DNA from: Desulfobacteraceae bacterium
GTDB lineage: Bacteria; Desulfobacterota; Desulfobacteria; Desulfobacterales; Desulfobacteraceae
Length of the DNA stretch: 19,947 nt
Reading direction: 5' to 3'
NCBI GenBank assembly: GCA_024225895.1
Contig: JAAEMC010000267.1
Span: forward strand, 1 to 19,947
Below, in pieces: positions 13,823 to 19,947 of this stretch; the first letter of the stretch is position 1; every line of letters begins with the position of its first letter. Position numbers and translations under genes: made by a program. Below the pieces are notes generated by a model. It had not been told where the DNA came from and searched no databases. It saw only the letters and a list, made by a program, of their open reading frames with translations.

Positions 13823-15571
13823 ATGCAGGGATTCTACAACAAAATACTGGTTGTGGATCTGACAGCGCAGCGCTTTCAGGTCCAAACCATTGAGGATGAT
13901 GTCTATGAAAAATATCTTGGCGGTAAAGGCCTTGCCACCTGGCTGCTGAAAGAGCGTAATCCTAAAGGCGTGAACCCGCTGGCAGCAGAAAATAATCTGA
14001 TTTTTGCCACAGGGCCTTTAACCGGCGGCATGTCCTGGGGGGCCTCCCGGTATGGCGTCTTCACCAAATCTCCTTTGACCGGGCTTTATGCCGAGTCATA
14101 TTCCGGGGGGCGGGTGCCAGAAGCTGTCAGTGCCACAGGCTTTGATGCCATTGTTCTCCATGGAAGGGCTCAAAATTTGTCTGTTTTGCAGATTACTCCC
14201 GATCAAACCGTGTTCCACGATGCCGAAGACCTGAAAGGCAAAGACACATTTGAAACGGAAAAGGCGGTAAAGGAGAAGTATTGTCTTAAAAAAGATAAAG
14301 GATGGAAAAACGGTGTTGCCGTTGTAGGGCCTGCCGCAGAGAACGGTGTCCGGTTCTCTATCATCAAAAATGATGGCTGGCGATGTGCCGGAAGGGCGGG
14401 AACCGGATCGGTCATGGGATCGAAGAATTTAAAAGCTATTGTTTTTTCAGGTGATATAAAAAGAACTTCCCATGATCCTGATGCCTTAAAGCAATTGTCC
14501 AGGGAAATGGCCAGAGAATCCAAAGACCATCCGGCTGCCCATGCCTATAAATCCATGGGCACCTCCCAAATGGTGAAAATTATGAATTCCGCGGGGGCTT
14601 TTCCTGCAAAATACTGGTCCATGGGTAAAGCGCCTCATTGGGAAAATATCAGTGCCGACGCCCTGCATAACCAATGCGATGTGACCCCACATGCATGTGC
14701 CAAATGCTATCTTGCCTGCGGCAGGATGACAAAGGTCTTAAAAGGTCGCCATAAAGAGATGATCCTGGAAGGCCCGGAGTATGAAACCATCTATACATTC
14801 GGCGGCCTCTGCATGGTGGATGCCATAGAAGAAATAGTTTATTTAAATCATGTTTGCGACAGCCTCGGTATGGATACAATTACCGCCGGAAATCTTTGCG
14901 CCTTTGCCATGGCTGCGTTTGAAAAGGGGAAATCCGATTACGAAATTCTTTTTGGCGATACCGACGGCATTGCAAAACTTTTGAACTTTATCTGTCAACA
15001 GAAAGATATTGGCGAGCTTTTATCAAAGGGCATCATCGAGGCTGCCAAGGCCTGGGGCATGGAAGATGATGCCGTTCATGTCAAAGGCATGGAACCGGCA
15101 GGATACGATCCCAGGGTTTTAAAAGGTATGGGTTTGGGATATGCCACCTCAGACCGGGGTGCCTGCCATCTGAGGGCTACTTTTTATAAGCCGGAGCTTG
15201 CCGGCATTATTGATCCAGATCAAATAGGGGGCAAAGCCAAAGTTTTTATCGATTTTGAGGACCGCCTGACTCTTTTTGATAGTCTGATCCTATGTAAATT
15301 CTACCGAGATCTCTATCCATGGGAACTTTTAGAAACACTGATATCCGGTGCCACCGGCATGGACGGCTCCAAAGAAAATCTGGCGAAAATTGCCTGGCGC
15401 ATTTCGTCAATGGTCAGGCAATTCAATATTGCAGAAGGCATGACGATCCGGCATGAAGCATTGCCAAAACCTTTCTATCAGCCTTTGGCAGATTCCGGGG
15501 CCGTGATTACAAAAAAAGAGATGAATACCCTTAAAAAAGAATATTTTGAATTGCGTAATTGGGGGGAGTGA
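13823..15571 (+). CDS. tungsten-type aldehyde:ferredoxin oxidoreductase (AOR)
   Basis: A 582-residue oxidoreductase, close to the 605 of Pyrococcus furiosus AOR. It oxidises aldehydes to carboxylic acids, passing electrons to ferredoxin through a tungsten-bispterin and one [4Fe-4S] cluster. The N-terminal domain has the family pattern YLGGKGLATWLL, then FATGPLTGG and SYSGGRVPEAVSATGFDAIV. Cluster cysteines are C292, C295, C299 and C491 (C288, C291, C295 and C494 in P. furiosus). The two pterin-binding DxxGxx-type motifs are DSLGMD (346-351) and DSLILC (486-491). RBS AAGGAG lies 8 bases before the ATG and the aminotransferase stop is 32 bases upstream, so it is in the same operon. No dedicated ferredoxin or pterin gene is visible. 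Context suggests oxidation of the semialdehyde made by the transaminase; reduction of an acid is the reverse possibility. Confidence 0.92.
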   Translation: MQGFYNKILVVDLTAQRFQVQTIEDDVYEKYLGGKGLATWLLKERNPKGVNPLAAENNLIFATGPLTGGMSWGASRYGVFTKSPLTGLYAESYSGGRVPEAVSATGFDAIVLHGRAQNLSVLQITPDQTVFHDAEDLKGKDTFETEKAVKEKYCLKKDKGWKNGVAVVGPAAENGVRFSIIKNDGWRCAGRAGTGSVMGSKNLKAIVFSGDIKRTSHDPDALKQLSREMARESKDHPAAHAYKSMGTSQMVKIMNSAGAFPAKYWSMGKAPHWENISADALHNQCDVTPHACAKCYLACGRMTKVLKGRHKEMILEGPEYETIYTFGGLCMVDAIEEIVYLNHVCDSLGMDTITAGNLCAFAMAAFEKGKSDYEILFGDTDGIAKLLNFICQQKDIGELLSKGIIEAAKAWGMEDDAVHVKGMEPAGYDPRVLKGMGLGYATSDRGACHLRATFYKPELAGIIDPDQIGGKAKVFIDFEDRLTLFDSLILCKFYRDLYPWELLETLISGATGMDGSKENLAKIAWRISSMVRQFNIAEGMTIRHEALPKPFYQPLADSGAVITKKEMNTLKKEYFELRNWGE

Positions 15572-15641
15572 GTCTTTTAAGCCTGTTCCGTCTTTTAATG
15601 GACGGTATGGATGCGATGTCTGTGTCATTGGTATTTACATT

Positions 15642-15677
15642 TAATGGATACCGGATCTAACGACCCTGTATCCATTA
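15642..15677. terminator. inverted repeat between convergent AOR and protease genes, possible bidirectional terminator
   Basis: TAATGGATAC (15642-15651) pairs perfectly with GTATCCATTA (15668-15677) around a 16-base loop. It sits between two convergent stop codons (15571 and 15717), where a shared terminator is expected. Neither side has a good T tract, so the call is tentative. A shorter CCGTC/GACGG hairpin lies at 15588-15605, and GTCTTTTAA is directly repeated at 15572 and 15590. Confidence 0.35.
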
Positions 15678-15716
15678 TAGGATTGGCGAAATTCAAGAAC
15701 CTGCCGGCAAAGGATT

Positions 15717-17240
15717 CTATTGGGTGACGGTGAAAGATCCGGCACTGCTCCAGGAACCGCTGCCGTACTCGCTCCAGGGAAGAACATACCATTCATAGGA
15801 GTTTGATTCCAGCGAAGCACTGATGGTAATTGAACACTGTCCGCCGGTGCAGGTGATTTCAGGATAATTGGCATAGTTGTCCGCAATTTCATACCACTGG
15901 ACGAACTTGTAGCTCTTATCAAGGCTTTGCAGGTAAAGTTTATACCATGAGGCATTGGCGTCCTCGGTCCAGACAAAGGTGGTGGTGCCTGACTGTGTGG
16001 TACCGGAAGGCGATACCAGTGTGACCTGGGAAGGTGTATTCCCTGTGCTTGAAACTGAGAAGCTGACGCTGCTGCTCCAGGTGCTGCCGTAATCATTCCA
16101 GGATTTGAGATATCCTTCATAGCTGCCTTCTGCCAGGATAGTGTCAGGGGTCACTGTACAGGCATCATCCGAGCAGATCAGGGAAGCATCGTACCAGGTG
16201 TCAATTTTGTTAACCTTGTTGCTGTTCCAGACAAAGAGCTTGTACCAGGTGACGCCTTCAACCGCATTCCAGTTATAGGCAGGAGTGGCATCCGAGACAC
16301 TGCCGCTGGGCGATGTCAGGGTTGCAGCAGACGGAGCGGCAGGGTTGGAAATTTCGGTGTTTTCTTCTATCCAGTCGGTATAATTCATCACTTTTGCATA
16401 AACACCGGGCGAACCTGCCTGGGCGCATCCGTCGCCAAAAGAGGTGATGCCGGCCAAAAGCCAGCCGTCATCGCTCGCATTTCGCACTACCATAGGGCCG
16501 CCGGAATCGCCCTGGCAGGAGTCAATGCCCCCTTCTTTTTTACCCGCAATAATCATGTTGTCTGTAAAATCGCTTCCGTAAACGCTTTGCCCATATGCAG
16601 CCGAGAAAATGGTAATCTCGGCTTCCATCAGATCTTCCGGGTAAACATCATCTGTGGTGGAGGTGTTTCCCCAGCCGATGATGGTGGCTGAACTTCCGTC
16701 AGCAGTCAGGGATTCATTTGCAGAATAGAGAATTCCGGTGGTTTGCTGGCTGGATGATAGTTTTAAGTGAAGCAGGGCTATATCGTTATCGCTATCATCA
16801 TTTGAGCTTGTCCCCAGATAATTGGGGTGCCGGATGAGCCGGTCCACTTCGATCCTTTCTCCGCCCGAGGTAGTCAGATCATTGACTCCCAGTACCACGT
16901 CAATCTCGGATGCCGTCAGATCGATCAAACAATGGGCAGCAGTCACCACCCACTCAGAATCGATCAAGGTACCGCCACAGAATTGTCCATCATAGGCATC
17001 TTCCCCACGGGTAACCAGGGCTGCAATCCAAGGCCATGCATTGTCGGAAGATACGGTACCCCCTATTATTCTGGGGGTCTTTTCAGTATCCGGGGATGCT
17101 GCCTGAACTTCTTTTTGAACCGGAATAGAATTGTCGGCCAGGACATCTGCAGGAATGGTGAAGGCGGTAAACAGCAAGAGAATAAATGTGAAAGACGTCA
17201 ATAAGTTAAAAACGCTGCAGAATCTTAATTTTTCTTTCAT
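15717..17240 (-). CDS. secreted trypsin-like serine protease (S1) with two C-terminal repeats
   Basis: A 507-residue exported S1 endopeptidase. A signal peptide (about residues 1-35, ending DVLA before DNS) is followed by a short propeptide and an activation site PR-IIGG near residue 57. The catalytic triad is complete: H103 (TAAHC), D153 (NDIALLHL) and S246 (SCQGDSGGP). Asp six residues before the Ser predicts trypsin-like cleavage after Lys/Arg. From about 300 come two repeats of roughly 100 residues sharing L-x-SPSG, an aromatic W, WYKL(F/Y), a C-x4-C pair, W-x-x-YGS and SFxV. The start at 17240 is preferred because GGAG lies 6 bases upstream; the ATG at 17243 leaves only 3. It is convergent with the AOR gene and unlinked to it in function. 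The target is unknown; extracellular protein digestion or processing is likely. Confidence 0.9.
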   Translation of the reverse strand: MKEKLRFCSVFNLLTSFTFILLLFTAFTIPADVLADNSIPVQKEVQAASPDTEKTPRIIGGTVSSDNAWPWIAALVTRGEDAYDGQFCGGTLIDSEWVVTAAHCLIDLTASEIDVVLGVNDLTTSGGERIEVDRLIRHPNYLGTSSNDDSDNDIALLHLKLSSSQQTTGILYSANESLTADGSSATIIGWGNTSTTDDVYPEDLMEAEITIFSAAYGQSVYGSDFTDNMIIAGKKEGGIDSCQGDSGGPMVVRNASDDGWLLAGITSFGDGCAQAGSPGVYAKVMNYTDWIEENTEISNPAAPSAATLTSPSGSVSDATPAYNWNAVEGVTWYKLFVWNSNKVNKIDTWYDASLICSDDACTVTPDTILAEGSYEGYLKSWNDYGSTWSSSVSFSVSSTGNTPSQVTLVSPSGTTQSGTTTFVWTEDANASWYKLYLQSLDKSYKFVQWYEIADNYANYPEITCTGGQCSITISASLESNSYEWYVLPWSEYGSGSWSSAGSFTVTQ

Positions 17241-17699
17241 CATAAGCTCCTTTATTTTTGTAGTGCCAGTCTGGCTTGATGATTATCTGTGTTAAACAGA
17301 CTCAACTGATTGTAAATTGAAAAGAGTCTAATAATTAATTAGGAATTTATAATATATTATATATTTATCGTATACAATGCAACCTAAATCAGGGACTTTG
17401 TTTGGAAGCAATGGTTTTTAAAATTTGGCAAAAAAATTTGCAATATTAGCATGTTACAATTTCTAATAAGAATATATTAAAAGTTAAAAAAATGAGGTAT
17501 GCACAAGATAATTTTTTTTACAAAAAAGCAATTAAATAATAAGAAATAAGCAAATCACACTTGGCTTTGATGTGTGTGGCGCCTTAATGGTGGATCAGGG
17601 ATGAAATTTTGGATACCATTGACTAAGAATGCATACATTTGTATAATTTATCAACAACGTTCCTCATTATTCTAATTACATAATTTTTTGGAGGTCTTT
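17241..17699. other. long AT-rich divergent intergenic region
   Basis: About 460 bases separate the protease from the family 3 binding protein and I see no gene in it. It is very AT-rich, with a run of alternating A/T at 17350-17370 that would suit a protease promoter on the minus strand (several overlapping -10-like hexamers, none with a good -35). AGACTC (17298-17303) and GAGTCT (17324-17329) form an inverted repeat. CACAC and GTGTG flank TTGGCTTTGAT near 17557-17577. The only well-supported promoter is at 17619-17647. Confidence 0.4.
17619..17647 (+). promoter_or_regulatory. near-consensus sigma-70 promoter for the family 3 binding protein
   Basis: TTGACT (17619-17624), a spacer of exactly 17 bases, and a perfect TATAAT (17642-17647). 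Transcription would begin near 17654, about 46 bases before the ATG. This is the strongest sigma-70 match noticed in the window. Confidence 0.65.
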
Positions 17700-18458
17700 A
17701 TGAAAAAGGCGCTAATATTTATTATCCTAATATTTTCAAGTGTTGCATATGCACAGAACCTTGAAAATATTAAATGGATTACAGAAATTTATCCCCCGTC
17801 AAACTTTAATGATAAGCAAGGAGTATTAAGAGGGTACACGGTAGATATCTTGTTGGGAATGTGGGAAAAAGTTGGACTGAAGAAGGGAAGGGAGAACATT
17901 GATGTCGTGCCCTGGGCAAGAGGACTTGCTATGCTTGAAAATGATAAATCTGTCTGTTTGTTTGGAATGGGAATTACCGAGGAGCGAAAGAAAAAATACC
18001 ATTTCGTAGGACGGACTCCTGGAAATATCCAAGCCTTAATTGCAAAAAAAGAAAAAAAATTCAAATTCAACAGCATTGAAAATGTTAATCAGGAAATTAA
18101 AAAAAGAAGAATTGGTGTTGTGCGAGGTGACATAGGTACTGATACATTTTTAAATTCCGGGGGCAAGCCTGAATTGTTAATTTTTGTAGTGGAAGGAAGC
18201 CAACTGGTCAAAATGTTAGATGATGACCGTCTTGATTTAATAGCTTTCGCAGACACTCCGACTTTTAAAAATATGAAAAAGATAGGAATATCTCCTGCTA
18301 AATATGAAATAGTATTACCTATGTTAACAAGTTATTGGGGGTATTCATTTAATAAAAATGTAAACCCGGAAATATTGGAAAAACTACAGAAAGCCTATGA
18401 TGAACTATTTGAACAGGGTACGGTCATGCGAATTCGCAATGCATATGTCAATGAATAA
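17700..18458 (+). CDS. periplasmic solute-binding protein, family 3 type, orphan
   Basis: A 252-residue exported protein. The signal peptide is MKKALIFIILIFSSVAYA before QNLENI. The body follows the transporter substrate-binding family 3 plan: an opening strand with YPPSNFND, then LRGYTVDILLGMWEKVGL, PWARGLAMLENDKSVCLFGM then GITEER, RIGVVRGDIGTDTFL, and a C-terminal helix before RNAYVNE. The ATG at 17700 has GGAGG 5 bases upstream; the TTG at 17688 is too early. No permease or ATPase accompanies it. Its base composition is clearly more AT-rich than the central cluster (about 34% GC in sampled lines), which may indicate transfer or weak codon selection. Orphan members of this type in Proteobacteria are sometimes sensors rather than transport subunits. 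It is convergent with the histidine kinase. Ligand unknown. Confidence 0.8.
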   Translation: MKKALIFIILIFSSVAYAQNLENIKWITEIYPPSNFNDKQGVLRGYTVDILLGMWEKVGLKKGRENIDVVPWARGLAMLENDKSVCLFGMGITEERKKKYHFVGRTPGNIQALIAKKEKKFKFNSIENVNQEIKKRRIGVVRGDIGTDTFLNSGGKPELLIFVVEGSQLVKMLDDDRLDLIAFADTPTFKNMKKIGISPAKYEIVLPMLTSYWGYSFNKNVNPEILEKLQKAYDELFEQGTVMRIRNAYVNE

Positions 18459-18560
18459 TGGAACAACGGTATCCCATATTACAAATCAAAAAGTATCACA
18501 AATTGTAAAGGGGTGAAGTCTGTCCTTGATTATTGTTGGGGTTGCACGATCCCTTTAGAT

Positions 18561-19947
18561 TTAGTCTTTTGAGTTCTTCAGAACCTCCCGGATTTTTTTT
18601 GCAAGATCTTGTTTTGAGAACGGTTTATTGATAAACGCAACTTTCTCATCCAATACTCCATGGTGGGCAATTACATTGGCAGTATATCCGGACATGAACA
18701 GACATTTGAGATCCGGGTATGATTTCAGCAGTTTTTCAGATAGGTCGCGGCCGTTCATTTCAGGCATTATAACATCAGTAATAAGCAAATGAATATCCTT
18801 AACATTGGGTTCTTCCGCGATTCGGACAGCCTCATTAGGAGAAGACGCCGACACAACATTATACCCCAGCCGTTGAAGCATAATGGATGTCAGCTTCAGG
18901 ATTGATTTCTCGTCCTCAACAAGCAGGATGGTTTCATTGCCTATTTCAGCGGTTGTTTCGGAATGCCTTGTTTTGGCCTTGGTAATTGTCTGCTTGTGCC
19001 GTGGAAAAAAGATTTTAAATGTCGAACCTTGATCCGGTTCACTGTAGACATTAATAAAACCGGTGTTTTGTTTGATAATGCCATATATTGTAGACAGACC
19101 GAGACCTGTACCCTCACCAACATCTTTTGTGGTAAAAAACGGTTCAAAAAGATTACTAAGGGTCTCTTTATCCATGCCGCAGCCATTATCGCTAAAAACC
19201 AGCATCACATAATCCCCGGGTCTAAAACCTGTATGATTGCTGCAATAAGCCTCATCAAAGGAAATGTTTTCTGTCTCTATGGTGACTTTGCCTACACCTT
19301 TGATAGCATCCCGTGCATTGACACACAGGTTTGCCAACACCTGGTCAATTTGGGACGGATCAATTTTGATGGGCCACAATTTTTTTCCGGGCGACCACGT
19401 AAGCTCTAAATCCTCCCCGATCAACCGTTGAAGCATTTTCAGCATTCCTTCCATTGTGGTGTTCAGGTTGAGCAGCCTTGGCGAAATGGTTTGTTTCCGG
19501 GCAAAAGCAAGCAGTTGCCTGACAAAATCTGTTGAACGCCGTGTTGCATTTTGAATTTCCTTAAGATTGTCAAAAATAGGATTGTCCGGATCTAAATCTT
19601 CCAGGATCAATTCAGTATTTCCAAGGATGACACCCAGCATATTATTAAAATCATGGGCCACCCCGCCGGCCAGCCGTCCGACCGATTCCATCTTCTGGGC
19701 CTGAATAAGCTGTCTTTCAAGCCTTTTTTGTTCGCTAATATCGGTCAGATTCACTACCAACCCAATTGGTTTGTTTTGAGAATCCTTGATTAATGCAGCG
19801 CTTACAAAAATATCAAGTATGCCTTTTTGCTTGGTATATCGTTTGGATAAAAATTGTACAGGATCACCACAATTATATATTTCCTTTATTTTGGAAGCAG
19901 ATATCTCTTTTTGATCCTCTGGAACAAATGGTATTCTTTTCTCTCTA
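18561..19947 (-). CDS. PAS-containing hybrid histidine kinase with receiver domain (partial, N-terminus beyond window)
   Basis: The reading frame stays open to the right edge, so only the last 461 residues are seen. The Leu codon (TTG) at 19760 is internal, since a PAS-like region continues upstream (IYNCGDPVQFLSKRYTKQKG, then VVNLTDISEQKRLERQL). Domains in order are a PAS domain, a HisKA dimerisation/phosphoacceptor domain with the H-box GRLAGGVAHDFNNMLGVILG, and a HATPase. The HATPase shows an N-box (VLANLCVNARDAIK), G1 (DNGCGMD), F-box (FEPFFTTK) and G2 (GTGLGLS). A C-terminal receiver follows (ILLVEDE, phosphoacceptor Asp in LLITDVIMPEMNG, FMSGY, Lys in NKPFS). This is the common PAS-HK-REC hybrid layout and would autophosphorylate on His and pass phosphate to its own Asp. 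No partner regulator or HPt protein is visible. Signal and output unknown. Confidence 0.9.
   Translation of the reverse strand, partial: REKRIPFVPEDQKEISASKIKEIYNCGDPVQFLSKRYTKQKGILDIFVSAALIKDSQNKPIGLVVNLTDISEQKRLERQLIQAQKMESVGRLAGGVAHDFNNMLGVILGNTELILEDLDPDNPIFDNLKEIQNATRRSTDFVRQLLAFARKQTISPRLLNLNTTMEGMLKMLQRLIGEDLELTWSPGKKLWPIKIDPSQIDQVLANLCVNARDAIKGVGKVTIETENISFDEAYCSNHTGFRPGDYVMLVFSDNGCGMDKETLSNLFEPFFTTKDVGEGTGLGLSTIYGIIKQNTGFINVYSEPDQGSTFKIFFPRHKQTITKAKTRHSETTAEIGNETILLVEDEKSILKLTSIMLQRLGYNVVSASSPNEAVRIAEEPNVKDIHLLITDVIMPEMNGRDLSEKLLKSYPDLKCLFMSGYTANVIAHHGVLDEKVAFINKPFSKQDLAKKIREVLKNSKD

Noticed and set aside
16827..17204. 125-codon plus-strand frame opposite the protease gene
   Set aside because: Antisense shadow of the signal peptide and catalytic domain coding region.
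18486..18512. TTACAA/TTGTAA-like inverted repeat between the convergent binding-protein and kinase genes
   Set aside because: Six A/T-rich pairs around a long loop; no T tract, insufficient for a terminator call.
1..19947. CRISPR arrays, tRNA/rRNA genes, insertion sequences, phage attachment sites
   Set aside because: Looked for regular repeats, transposase or integrase motifs and RNA-gene signatures; nothing recognisable was found.

Overview
This window looks like a chromosomal stretch from a sulfate-reducing or related anaerobic deltaproteobacterium, probably a member of the Desulfobacterales. This is inferred from three things: a tungsten-type aldehyde:ferredoxin oxidoreductase, secreted proteins with the repeat and EF-hand tails common in that group, and moderate GC content. 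No rRNA, tRNA, transposase, integrase or CRISPR array was seen.

Left part (1-5051): a fused chorismate mutase/prephenate dehydrogenase (tyrA, minus strand) is divergent from an EamA-family exporter. Next come a secreted right-handed beta-helix protein preceded by a textbook sigma-54 (-24/-12) promoter, and a hotdog-fold thioesterase with its own sigma-70-like promoter and a terminator behind it.

Centre (5102-15571): one coherent plus-strand catabolic cluster. A GntR/FadR-type regulator has a perfect 14-bp GTATAC-centred palindrome inside its own promoter. It is followed by a complete dipeptide/oligopeptide-type ABC importer (binding protein, two permeases, two ATPases), a nitrilase-superfamily amidase, a class III (omega-amino acid/GABA-type) aminotransferase and an aldehyde:ferredoxin oxidoreductase. 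From the nitrilase onward, and among the ATPases, the genes overlap or lie within about 40 bases of each other. A large hairpin separates the binding-protein gene from the first permease. Read in order, the genes suggest uptake of an amino-amide or similar nitrogenous compound, hydrolysis of the amide, transamination of the omega-amine to a semialdehyde, and oxidation of that aldehyde with ferredoxin as acceptor. This resembles the amidase/transaminase/dehydrogenase steps of the 5-aminovaleramide (Dav) branch of lysine degradation, with the NAD(P)-dependent semialdehyde dehydrogenase replaced by an AOR. The substrate is an inference and the system is the most interesting part of the window.

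Right part (15572-19947): a secreted trypsin-like protease with two C-terminal cysteine-containing repeats lies on the minus strand, convergent with the AOR gene. A long AT-rich divergent region follows, then an AT-rich orphan family 3 solute-binding protein with a near-consensus sigma-70 promoter. Convergent with it is a PAS-containing hybrid histidine kinase that runs off the right edge of the window.
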